NCBI GenBank assembly: GCA_022641735.1
Contig: JALCDQ010000001.1
Span: 426,751-490,750, forward strand
From: Prevotella sp.
GTDB taxonomy: Bacteria > Bacteroidota > Bacteroidia > Bacteroidales > Bacteroidaceae
Direction: 5' to 3'
DNA: 64,000 bases
The translations under genes and the position numbers were made by a program. Of this stretch, positions 46,754 to 55,381 are shown one piece after another. The notes below the pieces were generated by a model. That model worked only from the letters and a program-made list of their open reading frames with translations. It did no database searches and was not told the origin of the DNA. Within the stretch, counting starts at the first letter, position 1. Each line of letters starts with the position of its first letter.

Positions 46754-46784
46754 TTTGGCTTTTAAAGAAAAAATAGTACATTTG
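46754..46784 (+). promoter_or_regulatory. Promoter of the M64 peptidase gene
   Basis: TTTG at 46754-46757, 19 bases, TACATTTG at 46777-46784; ATG at 46836. Confidence 0.78.
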
Positions 46785-46835
46785 CAAGTTAGTAGATATC
46801 ATAAAGATATCTATCTCAAACCAAAAAATAAAATC

Positions 46836-48686
46836 ATGACAAAACAGATATTTCATAGTATTACATTTCTGCTTGCCTTGTTATTCTTGGCAGCATGCTC
46901 GGAAAGTGATGATTTGCAGAGCGTCAACAATGAACGTACAAGCGACTTGAGCAAGTATAAAATCATCGTGAATGCCACTCTTGGGAAGGCCTCCCGCATG
47001 GTGCCGGAAACCGGAGCATGGCAAGATGGCGACAAGATATACATTGCCCTCGACAACGATGAGAGCAATGCATGGACACTTACCTACTCAGCTGCTGACA
47101 AGCAGTTTGCCATCACCGCCATAGGAAGTTCATCCGGCTTTGCCGCAAGCGGCAGTGTGGCTGGCCTCTATACGTCAAATGGAAATCTGACAGCAAGCAA
47201 TGGCAAAGTAACAGGTACCACAACAGGAGATGTAGTCTACACAAAATCAGGGACTTACACCAAGTCTGACAACACCATCACTATCACTCTGCGCCTCGAT
47301 CAACGCAAGGCCTCCCTCCTGAAAATCACGGGATGCGAGGGCGAATGTTACATCGAGAACATGAAAACCAACTACAACACGCTGACTTCACTGAAAGATA
47401 TGACATGGGATGAAACCTCAACCACCCCATCCTATATTTATGACGCAACCAATAAGACAGCCTATTGCTACGGAACGCTCCCTACTGACGGGATCGTAGT
47501 TTTGAGAAACAAAGGCGGATATAAATACACCAGAAACACGGCAGTCACTACTTTGGCGGCAGGTGAGATGACTACAATCCAAGGACCGGGCACTGCACCC
47601 ACCGATTGGACAAAGGACAACACGGAATATTTTGCTGACGGTTCCGTCATCACTTACAACACTGCCACCACCTCGAAGGCTTTTACCCTCGTCGTAGTAC
47701 CTGAAGGCTATCAACTGGGTGCCATGAAGCAAAGCGGAGGGCAATTCTACACCGATGCCAAGGCCGCTATGGACTATCTCTTCAGCGTTGAGCCTTTCAA
47801 TAATCTCAAGAAATATTTCAACGTATATATCATCACCGCCATCTCTACAGATGCTGGCGCTGACATCTACAGTAATAATACGGGTACCACCATATCCACA
47901 AGCCGCAACACATACTTCAATGTGGGATGGGGTCCTGGCAACAACAGTTATGCCAAAATGGGCTCTCAAGATGAAAGTGCAGTCTATAGTTTCGTTTCCA
48001 AATATTGCCCTGACCTCAATGGAAAAGGCTCTTATAGCGGAAATATCAACAATACTGCTGTGCTGATGCTTGTCAACGACAGCCGTTATGGTGCTATCTG
48101 CAGTTTTGAAAGCACAGGAAAGAGTGTTTCTTATGTATCCCTCTATTCTTATGCAGGCCTCAGTTGGGGCAGTGGAGCATGCAAAGGCAACTGGAAAAAC
48201 CTTGTTGCCCATGAGTTCGGCGGACATGGCATCGGGCGCTTAGGGGATGAATATCACACCACTACGGGCAGTTATCCAAACAGTCTCTCTTTGCTTTCTA
48301 TGCAGACTTTGTATAGCGTTCCTTTTGCTCTTAACCTTACAACCAACGAGAGCAGCTATGGCTGGAGTTGGATGAAAGCCAAAGGTTATACGGGCGAAGG
48401 TCTCTATGAAGGTGGCGACGGATATACGCAAGGCATCTGGAGACCTGAGGAAACCAGTTGCATGGTTTATAATATGCCCTATTATAATGCCTATTCCCGC
48501 TATCTCATCATCAAGAGAATCTATGATGCATGCGGCACTTCCTATAGTCAGGACATATTCTATAATATGGACAGCAAGGCTTCCTCTTATACCAGTGGTG
48601 CTAAAGCCAGCCTTGAATCTCCTCACACAACGGATGTATATGAGGTGCCTGCACCTACATTCCATGACTATCGTTTAAGCAAATAA
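46836..48686 (+). CDS. M64-family (IgA-peptidase-like) metallopeptidase lipoprotein
   Basis: A 616-residue lipoprotein from ATG 46836 (MTKQIFHSITFLLALLFLAAC, Cys at 21, then SESDD). A fimbrillin-like N-terminal region (about 30-270) precedes the peptidase domain. The zinc site is HEFGGHGIGRLGDEY at 459-473: the HExxH pattern reads HEFGGH with one extra residue and the third ligand Asp/Glu follows in GDEY, as in M64 enzymes. Founding members cleave immunoglobulin A, but the substrate here is unknown. A longer frame upstream to 46755 overlaps the promoter and is rejected. Confidence 0.85.
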   Translation: MTKQIFHSITFLLALLFLAACSESDDLQSVNNERTSDLSKYKIIVNATLGKASRMVPETGAWQDGDKIYIALDNDESNAWTLTYSAADKQFAITAIGSSSGFAASGSVAGLYTSNGNLTASNGKVTGTTTGDVVYTKSGTYTKSDNTITITLRLDQRKASLLKITGCEGECYIENMKTNYNTLTSLKDMTWDETSTTPSYIYDATNKTAYCYGTLPTDGIVVLRNKGGYKYTRNTAVTTLAAGEMTTIQGPGTAPTDWTKDNTEYFADGSVITYNTATTSKAFTLVVVPEGYQLGAMKQSGGQFYTDAKAAMDYLFSVEPFNNLKKYFNVYIITAISTDAGADIYSNNTGTTISTSRNTYFNVGWGPGNNSYAKMGSQDESAVYSFVSKYCPDLNGKGSYSGNINNTAVLMLVNDSRYGAICSFESTGKSVSYVSLYSYAGLSWGSGACKGNWKNLVAHEFGGHGIGRLGDEYHTTTGSYPNSLSLLSMQTLYSVPFALNLTTNESSYGWSWMKAKGYTGEGLYEGGDGYTQGIWRPEETSCMVYNMPYYNAYSRYLIIKRIYDACGTSYSQDIFYNMDSKASSYTSGAKASLESPHTTDVYEVPAPTFHDYRLSK

Positions 48687-48718
48687 CTATAATAATAAAT
48701 AAGGTGAATAAGAAAATC

Positions 48719-48898
48719 ATGATTACACAGCAGTCTCGGACCTACCTAAAGCCCAACTGCAAGATGCTCTCCATCGAAGATGATGAGCCATTATGTGAGA
48801 CTTCTATTGGCGATGTTGGCTATGGAGGCGACCTCGATAAAGGAACTCCTGCCAAAGCAGAGAACACTACTGACGGAGAGGAGGGCGTTTGGAAATGA
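48719..48898 (+). CDS. Small protein, Cys/Gly-rich with near C-terminal Trp (copy 2)
   Basis: A 59-residue protein from ATG 48719; GTG 48704 is an alternative. It shares with copy 1 the Y-L-K-P-x-x-K-x-L core (YLKPNCKMLSI), an acidic run and Cys (EDDEPLC), T-S-I-G, a Gly stretch (GYGGDL), D-K-G and the ending GVWK. No signal peptide. Its TGA overlaps the ATG of the next lipoprotein (ATGA), so the two are translationally coupled. Function unknown. Confidence 0.75.
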   Translation: MITQQSRTYLKPNCKMLSIEDDEPLCETSIGDVGYGGDLDKGTPAKAENTTDGEEGVWK

Positions 48899-50712
48899 GA
48901 AAATTATTTATTGCCGCTGCCCTCTTAGCAGCCTTAGTCAGTTGCTCTTCTGAAGATATTACCAGCAATAGCAACACTGTCAAGGGTATCACCATTAAAG
49001 CTGGAATCCCTGAAGAGACTGCAACTCGTGTATCCTTTGCCTCTCAAGGGGAAGACTCTCAAGGCCTCAAAGTGGCGTGGGAGAATTCAGATATTTTGCA
49101 AGGAGTCATTTCCGGCACTACCAATGCAGGCAGTTTCAACGTTTCTTCCATAGGTTCAGATACTCATAATGCCTCTTTTACAGGCAATTTCACGTCTACT
49201 CCAAGCAATGGAGACATGGTAAATGCCTGCGTAAAGACAGAGAATGCCACTATTTCAGGAGCCGATGCTACTTTCAATCTTGCCACTCAATCTGGCAAAG
49301 TGGGAGACCTTGGCAAGTATGATATCGTCACTGGTAGCGGGCAATACAACAGTAACAGCCCTATCAACATGACCATGAAGCATCAACTGAGCTTCTTGAA
49401 GGCTTACATTACCTTGCCAGCAGCGGTTACGGCAACCACTGCAACGGTCGTTTTGAAGGGTACAGGACTGGTTAATTCCATAAAATGGAGTGGCAGCACC
49501 AATGCTTTCTCAGATGCTCAAGCTGGCAATCTGACCCTGACAGGAACAGTGAGTGGCGACCAAGTAATCGTTTATGCTGCCGTCTATCCTGGCACATTGA
49601 CCAATCTGACAGCAGATGTAACCATCGATGCAACGACTTATAGCAACCTCGCTGTTGCTGAAAGCGCCACCTTGGAGGCCGGAAAACTATATACGGTAAG
49701 CCGGAATGTCTCCACAATAGAGGATGTCAACCTCTGGCTGAATGATGATGCATGGTCTAAAGTCATCGCCATAAAGAACTACAAGATTACCAATTTGACG
49801 AGAACACCTAATGAAGGCTCTGACTGGTTGAATGCTACTTCCGATGGAACTAACGTTACTTTATCAGCTACCGCTAACACTACAGGTGCCCCAAGACAAG
49901 CTACGCTCACCTTCACAAATGGTGTAAGCACGACAACAGTCAACATTACCCAAATTGAAAACAAAGACTTTGCAGGCATTTGGGATATGACTTCCTATTA
50001 TGTTTATACTTCTACAGGAAGCGCAGAAATGTCTACTACCGACACAAGTTGGAGTGCTACGGGGACAAAACCTTCTGATGGTCTAACGGATATGTTGATA
50101 AAAGATGGTGTAGATTATAACAATCATCAGGAACTTAATATTCAGGAAGCCACTGGAAATACGACTACTCATGCCACAAACCTATCTGTTGCAGGTCTTT
50201 ATGAAAACCTAAAGGCTGAAGCTTGGGGAAATATTGACTTAACAAATAAAGCTGCAACAATAGGAATCCTTATTGATACTCGTTCAACGACTAAGGCTCA
50301 ACGTTTATATACTGGACCTTACGCCGGGCAATATGCCGCTCTCATGCCAGAATTGCGCACTAAAGGAGTCACCACAGATGGCACTGGTTGGATATGGAAA
50401 TTCGCTACTATCGGTGGGGCTAACCTATTTTGGTATACGGGCAAAGTAGCTGTGAAAGGCCATACTACCGCCATTACATGGTATGCAGACAAGTCAAATG
50501 ATCGTCAAAACCTCACGACTTCCACCGGTTATGATGTTTGGGGACTTGAAGTAGAACGATATATAAGCACGTCTATGAATGTCAATACGATGATTAGAAA
50601 TGCTTCAGGAACTACCGCTGCTGGTGCTTATGCTGTTACTTATCAAGGTGATATGATCATGAAACGCACTGCCGAAGGCTATAAGGAAATAACCATTGGC
50701 GGCAATAATTAA
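48895..50712 (+). CDS. Fimbrillin-like lipoprotein with BACON domain (copy 2)
   Basis: A 605-residue lipoprotein from ATG 48895 (MRKLFIAAALLAALVSC, Cys at 17, then SSED). A fimbrillin-like region (about 30-280; MTMKHQLSFLKAYITLP is typical) is followed by a BACON-like module at about 295-355 containing ANTTGAPR, identical to copy 1, and a C-terminal region that shares blocks with copy 1: TH-x-TNLS-x-x-GLY, MPEL and YQG near the end. The N-terminal halves are more divergent than the ends. Confidence 0.78.
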   Translation: MRKLFIAAALLAALVSCSSEDITSNSNTVKGITIKAGIPEETATRVSFASQGEDSQGLKVAWENSDILQGVISGTTNAGSFNVSSIGSDTHNASFTGNFTSTPSNGDMVNACVKTENATISGADATFNLATQSGKVGDLGKYDIVTGSGQYNSNSPINMTMKHQLSFLKAYITLPAAVTATTATVVLKGTGLVNSIKWSGSTNAFSDAQAGNLTLTGTVSGDQVIVYAAVYPGTLTNLTADVTIDATTYSNLAVAESATLEAGKLYTVSRNVSTIEDVNLWLNDDAWSKVIAIKNYKITNLTRTPNEGSDWLNATSDGTNVTLSATANTTGAPRQATLTFTNGVSTTTVNITQIENKDFAGIWDMTSYYVYTSTGSAEMSTTDTSWSATGTKPSDGLTDMLIKDGVDYNNHQELNIQEATGNTTTHATNLSVAGLYENLKAEAWGNIDLTNKAATIGILIDTRSTTKAQRLYTGPYAGQYAALMPELRTKGVTTDGTGWIWKFATIGGANLFWYTGKVAVKGHTTAITWYADKSNDRQNLTTSTGYDVWGLEVERYISTSMNVNTMIRNASGTTAAGAYAVTYQGDMIMKRTAEGYKEITIGGNN

Positions 50713-50739
50713 CCACAATCAAGAAAGTGAGAACTAAAA

Positions 50740-53181
50740 ATGACAAGAATGAAAAAGATTATATATTCAATGGCAGCTATGGTCTTAATGGTCAGTTGCT
50801 CAAATGCGAATGAGGTTTTCAATAATAACGACCAGCCAAAGCAGACTGTCAATGTGACAGCCTGCAAGATTGCATCCACCAGAGTGAGTTATACTTCTGA
50901 TGGCGCAACCCCTGAGAATGTCACGGCTGCATGGGAATCCACAGACGCAATTTCGCTATTTGCCCTCAATGGGACCGCTATCAACAGGGGAACACTCAAG
51001 TTCGCAAACTATCCAAGCGCAAGTGATAAGACCAATGCCAACTTTACCGGCCATCTGGAGAAAGATGTTTCAGGCACTACGGATGTATATGCCTATGCCC
51101 AATATCCTAATGTTTACAATACAAGCACGGGCATTTCCGACGATTTGCATTTCCAAACAGGTGCACTGACAGGGGATGGAAGCGCCACAACGCATGATAT
51201 TCTCTATGCCAAAGGCAGTTATGATCCGAGTTCCACAGAAGCTGTGAAGATGACTTTCAACCGCAAAATGGCTATTTTGAAGTTTGTGCTTACGTTGCCT
51301 TCAGCAGTCAGCAGTTCCACTATATCCAAGTGTACCGTTGCCGGAAATGGACTATATAATAAGGTAGTATTGAACATTCAGGATGCCACATTGCAAACAG
51401 GAACTGAGGGTTCTATCACTGTTGACCCTACAGGAGTCAGTGTTTCAGGTGGTGTGGCTACGTTCTATGTGGCTGTCTATCCCGGTACTATTGCCTCAGC
51501 TTCAGTGCCAATGACCATTGGCGGAACCAGATATAACGCCAGCGCAGGCAATATCACGGCAGAAGCCGGAAAACTAAAGACCGTCGAAATAGCCAGTGAT
51601 AAGTTTAAGGTTATCGAAAAGGATGTCATGGGAACACTGCTCGATTCCAACGGAAATCCAATGGCGGGCGTGGTTGTCAGCGATGGTTATACATGCGTGC
51701 AGACAGATGCTAACGGAAGTTATGCCTTCAACAGAAACGCAAAAGCTAAGTTTGTTTATTATACCATACCGGCTGATTGCGCTGTGCCTACTCACTCCGC
51801 ATCTGACAATACGGCATATTTCTATCAGACACTCTCTGACGGACGTTATCTATACGACTTCACTTTGACCAAGTTGGCAGGTGGAAAAGAGACCAATTTC
51901 AAGATGATTGTCTTTGGTGACCCTCAGGTTACGAATGCCTATAATCCATATTATGAGGGTGCCAACGATAACTCTATCTCCAAGAGCGACGTGATGCGCT
52001 TCACCGATGAGACAATGGCAGACGTCAAGACAATGCTCAAAAGCGAGACTATCCCTGTCTATGGGCTCAGCATGGGTGATGATGTTCAGTATTATGGAGG
52101 CTACAATGCGGCTCTCGAAGGTCAGATTCGGGCTGTTCTTGGTTCATCTTCTATGAAGTTATTCTCTGTTATCGGCAACCACGACCAAGATGGGAACGCC
52201 ACTTATAAGAGTAAATGGGAAGAGACATGGGGACCTACCGACTACTCTTTCGACCGTGGTGATGTACACTATGTATGTTTCAACAATGTGCAATATCCTA
52301 CTGGAGGCTCTTATTATCAACCTGGCGAACTGACTGATACTCAGATAGAATGGCTGACAGAAGACCTGAGTTATGTGGATAAGAGTAAGAAAGTGGTGCT
52401 CAGTTATCATATTCCTCTCACCTTTGGGACAAGGGGAGACACTGCTGACGGTGCCACTTCGTTGGGCATTTCTACGGAATCAGGACATTATTCATCGTCA
52501 CGTCTTGCTAAGATTATGACTTTACTGAGTGGTTTCACGGGTGGATATGAGCTCTTCTGCGGGCATACTCACTTTGCCATCAACCATGAAATCGACTTCA
52601 ACAGCCAGCATATCCTTGAGCATTGCCATGCTGCTGCTTGCGGAGATATATGGCAGTCGAACATCAACATCTGCGGCACGCCTAATGGCTATTATGTCTA
52701 TACTTTCAACGGAACGGCCACCAAGAACTGTTACTATAAGGGTACAAATTGGAGTGCATCAAAGCAGATGAGCCTCTTCAAGGCTGATACTGATTTCAAC
52801 AATGAGACATATGCAAAGGATTGGAGTATCACTACAGGACTGGGAGCCATTGTTGCCAATGTATTCAATGCTGATTCCAAGTGGAAAGTATATGCTATAG
52901 AGAATGGAGTGAAGCATGAGATGACACGCATAAACACTCTTGGCCAGGATGCCTTTGCCACCGGATATCATCATAAGTATGCCAAATCCAACGGCTACAG
53001 CTTCTTCAGCAAGCAGAATGGCTATCTCATCATGAATCACTTGTATTATTACGTACCGAGCGATACCACCGCCGTCATCACCGTGGAGGCCACAGATGAA
53101 TATGGAAACACATATACGGAAACCTCGACGAATGTCATTACAGAGCCTTTCTATAACTACGCTCACTACTATTCAAAATAG
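50740..53181 (+). CDS. Fimbrillin-like/metallophosphoesterase fusion lipoprotein
   Basis: An 813-residue lipoprotein (MTRMKKIIYSMAAMVLMVSC, Cys at 20). Residues about 35-285 resemble a fimbrillin (ATHDILYAKGSY, then MTFNRKMAILKFVLTLP). About 295-385 is a MetallophosN-type beta domain (VMGTLLDSNGNPMAGVVVSDG). The calcineurin-like phosphoesterase follows, with FGDPQ (about 392-396), GDDV, GNHD (about 480) and GHTH (about 609). A C-terminal MetallophosC-like domain ends the protein. It may cleave a phosphoester at the surface. It is the last gene of the locus, 27 bases after lipoprotein copy 2. Confidence 0.82.
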   Translation: MTRMKKIIYSMAAMVLMVSCSNANEVFNNNDQPKQTVNVTACKIASTRVSYTSDGATPENVTAAWESTDAISLFALNGTAINRGTLKFANYPSASDKTNANFTGHLEKDVSGTTDVYAYAQYPNVYNTSTGISDDLHFQTGALTGDGSATTHDILYAKGSYDPSSTEAVKMTFNRKMAILKFVLTLPSAVSSSTISKCTVAGNGLYNKVVLNIQDATLQTGTEGSITVDPTGVSVSGGVATFYVAVYPGTIASASVPMTIGGTRYNASAGNITAEAGKLKTVEIASDKFKVIEKDVMGTLLDSNGNPMAGVVVSDGYTCVQTDANGSYAFNRNAKAKFVYYTIPADCAVPTHSASDNTAYFYQTLSDGRYLYDFTLTKLAGGKETNFKMIVFGDPQVTNAYNPYYEGANDNSISKSDVMRFTDETMADVKTMLKSETIPVYGLSMGDDVQYYGGYNAALEGQIRAVLGSSSMKLFSVIGNHDQDGNATYKSKWEETWGPTDYSFDRGDVHYVCFNNVQYPTGGSYYQPGELTDTQIEWLTEDLSYVDKSKKVVLSYHIPLTFGTRGDTADGATSLGISTESGHYSSSRLAKIMTLLSGFTGGYELFCGHTHFAINHEIDFNSQHILEHCHAAACGDIWQSNINICGTPNGYYVYTFNGTATKNCYYKGTNWSASKQMSLFKADTDFNNETYAKDWSITTGLGAIVANVFNADSKWKVYAIENGVKHEMTRINTLGQDAFATGYHHKYAKSNGYSFFSKQNGYLIMNHLYYYVPSDTTAVITVEATDEYGNTYTETSTNVITEPFYNYAHYYSK

Positions 53182-53212
53182 TTTAATCGCAAGAATACAA
53201 CCTTAAAAATAA

Positions 53213-53255
53213 CAAAAGGTCACCTCCTGAATAATGGGAGATGACCTTTTATTTT
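53213..53255 (+). terminator. Intrinsic terminator of the surface locus
   Basis: AAAAGGTCACCTCC pairs with GGGAGATGACCTTTT (53236-53250) with one mismatch, followed by ATTTTG. Confidence 0.82.
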
Positions 53256-53277
53256 GCTATGGATAATTAATAGAAAT

Positions 53278-53362
53278 GTAGAAGACGGTTGTTTACCCTG
53301 TAAAAAGCCATTGTTTACCTTGTAAAAGACCGTTGTTTACACGGTAAAAAGCCACCTTTTAC
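53278..53362. repeat. Quartet palindrome element 7
   Basis: Units at 53278, 53300, 53322 and 53344; all four end in TTTAC. The core GACGGTT of unit 1 is mirrored by GACCGTT of unit 3. It sits between convergent genes after a separate terminator. Confidence 0.92.
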
Positions 53363-53410
53363 ATTCGGTTTGATGACTTGCTGAAAATCAGAAAGATATA
53401 TTAAGCTAAA

Positions 53411-54316
53411 TCATTTGACGCCTTCCACCTGATAACCCGCCTTTCTGAGCAGGTTCAAGACGCCCTTCTCGCCCACCAAATGAGCAGCTCCGACAGCAAA
53501 GAAAGTAGGTTGCGCCTCCATGATAGTCGGCATTTTGGTCACCCAATCAGCATTGCGGTTGTCTATCAAGTCAGCCTTTTCCTCGGGTGTATCATCACAA
53601 CTGTTGTTCAATTTCAGGTCTAAAGCCTTCTGAATATCTGTCAGATTCTGCTCAAAATAGCCTTTCAGCACCATATCAATACACTTAATATTGAAGTCCT
53701 CGTTATCCACAAGGCAGATAAAATCCTGTGCTTGGCGTGCTAAAGGCTTTTTGAAGAGCATCTTCATCTGAAAGTCTATGGTTTCAAGTCCACCTACTTT
53801 CTTGCCATTTTGCTTTGCCCAATTCTGAAAATAACCATCGATAGCATTGGTGATATCCACTTTTCCACCTTGCTTTTGCATGCAGATAGCCGCCATGATT
53901 TGCGTTGAAAGCGTGGTGGGATTCAACTTATCAAGCTGCTGAGCGACCATGGGATTCGTGAAATCAGCACCAATATGCGCCTTCAGAAAGACATTGATGC
54001 GCGCCATCTCATCAGCCGTAAAAAGGCTCGAAAAGGTCTTCCCCTCCGGCATCATCAAAGCCCGCTGAATCTCTTGAAGGCGTGAAGGCGCCATCATAGA
54101 GTCGTTTACGAGTTCTCCATACACAATATCTGTTGACTGGAGGGCCTCTTTCAGCCCTCGAATGGAGTCTGCAAAGGAGGCAGGACAAAAGTGATAAGTG
54201 GCGATAATGTAAGAAGGCCGCTTCAGATTCTTACCCGTAATCTTATACAATAACTGTGCATTCGCTCCTAAGGCGCAACTGCAAAAGAGAAGCATGAGGA
54301 TGAATAACTTTTTCAT
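53411..54316 (-). CDS. TraB/GumN-family protein (copy with C-terminal GAAH motif)
   Basis: A 301-residue secreted protein from ATG 54316 (MKKLFILMLLFCSCALGANAQ signal). TraB/GumN layout: LLYKITGKNLKRPSYIIATYHFCP, where the family's first GxxH reads ATYH (Gly lost, His kept). The C-terminal motif is intact (FFAVGAAHLVGEKGV), and it ends LLRKAGYQVEGVK. TraB-type proteins are thought to be metal-dependent proteases. It is followed upstream by a shorter paralogue. Substrate unknown. Confidence 0.83.
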   Translation of the reverse strand: MKKLFILMLLFCSCALGANAQLLYKITGKNLKRPSYIIATYHFCPASFADSIRGLKEALQSTDIVYGELVNDSMMAPSRLQEIQRALMMPEGKTFSSLFTADEMARINVFLKAHIGADFTNPMVAQQLDKLNPTTLSTQIMAAICMQKQGGKVDITNAIDGYFQNWAKQNGKKVGGLETIDFQMKMLFKKPLARQAQDFICLVDNEDFNIKCIDMVLKGYFEQNLTDIQKALDLKLNNSCDDTPEEKADLIDNRNADWVTKMPTIMEAQPTFFAVGAAHLVGEKGVLNLLRKAGYQVEGVK

Positions 54317-54432
54317 ATTTTGCTTGTTTTTTAGATGTTTCTTATTCTTTAGACGCATAAGGCATAGAAAAAACTACGGAGAAAATGATTTTTTTCGGGA
54401 AATTGTATATTCTCTGAGCGCCTCAACTATCA

Positions 54433-54464
54433 AAAAGAGGGCGATTTGATACCGCCCTCTTTAC
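54433..54464 (-). terminator. Intrinsic terminator between the two TraB/GumN genes
   Basis: On the minus strand AAAGAGGGCG pairs with CGCCCTCTTT and a TTTTTG tail follows, so the upstream paralogue ends its own transcript here. Confidence 0.8.
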
Positions 54465-54488
54465 ATATTATAATATCTTTTCGCCTGC

Positions 54489-55346
54489 TTATTTGACACC
54501 TTCCACCGTATAACCGGCGGCCTTCAGAAGCGCAAGCAGTCCATCATCACCTGCCAGTTTGGTAGCTTCCACAACGAAAAGAGTAGGTTTTGCCATGATA
54601 GCCGGCATCTTTTGAGCCCATCCCTTCACAATGGCTTGCACCTCAGGGTTGGTTCCTTCGGCCTTGGCGATGGCGTCTGCATCTTGAGATTCGAAGCCTG
54701 CTGCAATCTTATTCAACCTTGCGAGCTCAGTATTCTCATTGCTGATGAAGTCCATCAGAATCTGAGCCTGACGCTCCATAGGTAACTTCTTCAGATGAGC
54801 CACTTGCCCTTCCACGCTGTTAAGACCACACATAGGCTCATGATTGACTTTTGCCTGAGCCTCAAAATACTCGCTGAAAGTGTGAGTAGGGTCATATTCG
54901 CTCATGTGGTTAGCCACAAAAAGCAATTTCTCGAGCTCATCTTTCAGGGCTATTGGAGTAAGGTTTCCGTAGCGTTTCTGCACGTGAGGACTGGCAAGAC
55001 CCACACCCTCATACTTCTTCAGAAAAGCGTCGAGTTTGGTATATTGCGCCGGTGTAAGCACTGTTTTGAGAGTCTGGCCATCCGTAAGATTACGTGCTTC
55101 CTGCAAGGAAGATGCTGAATCCGGTGCCGTTTCAAAGTACATCTGGTCCGTTTGTATCATGGCGTCCTTGATGCCAGATATCTGCTGGACAACCCCCTGA
55201 GGGTTTATCAGACGATGAGTTCCCACTATGTAAGAGGCTTTCTCGAGTCCATTGCCCGATACCTTATACAGTAATTGTGCACTGGCTCCTATGGAAAATG
55301 CACCCAAAAGGAGTACGATTGAGATTAATTTTTTCATCTTTTTCAT
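54489..55346 (-). CDS. TraB/GumN-family protein, probable inactive paralogue
   Basis: A 285-residue secreted protein (MKKMKKLISIVLLLGAFSIGASAQLLYKVSG). It aligns with its neighbour across the whole length and ends LLKAAGYTVEGVK. The first motif reads GTHR, with Arg where the catalytic His of GxxH is expected, and the second reads EATK in place of GAAH. Both conserved histidines are therefore lost, which suggests a binding or decoy role. The ATG at 55337 is an alternative start. Confidence 0.8.
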   Translation of the reverse strand: MKKMKKLISIVLLLGAFSIGASAQLLYKVSGNGLEKASYIVGTHRLINPQGVVQQISGIKDAMIQTDQMYFETAPDSASSLQEARNLTDGQTLKTVLTPAQYTKLDAFLKKYEGVGLASPHVQKRYGNLTPIALKDELEKLLFVANHMSEYDPTHTFSEYFEAQAKVNHEPMCGLNSVEGQVAHLKKLPMERQAQILMDFISNENTELARLNKIAAGFESQDADAIAKAEGTNPEVQAIVKGWAQKMPAIMAKPTLFVVEATKLAGDDGLLALLKAAGYTVEGVK

Positions 55347-55381
55347 CTTTTAATCAAATATATAACGTTAACATTATCAAT

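Larger units (their letters stand above)
46492..46835. other. 344-base intergenic region before the M64 peptidase
   Basis: Contains, in order, the terminator (46521), quartet element 6 (46572-46656) and a complete promoter (46754-46784). Nothing else was recognised. Confidence 0.6.

Noticed and set aside
47418..48227. Minus-strand frame of 269 codons over the M64 gene
   Set aside because: The M64 zinc motif and lipoprotein signal on the plus strand decide the coding strand.
53278..53362. Quartet elements as transcription terminators
   Set aside because: No T-run follows the units, separate well-formed terminators lie before several of them (for example 53213 and 46521), and some lie between divergent promoters where nothing needs terminating.
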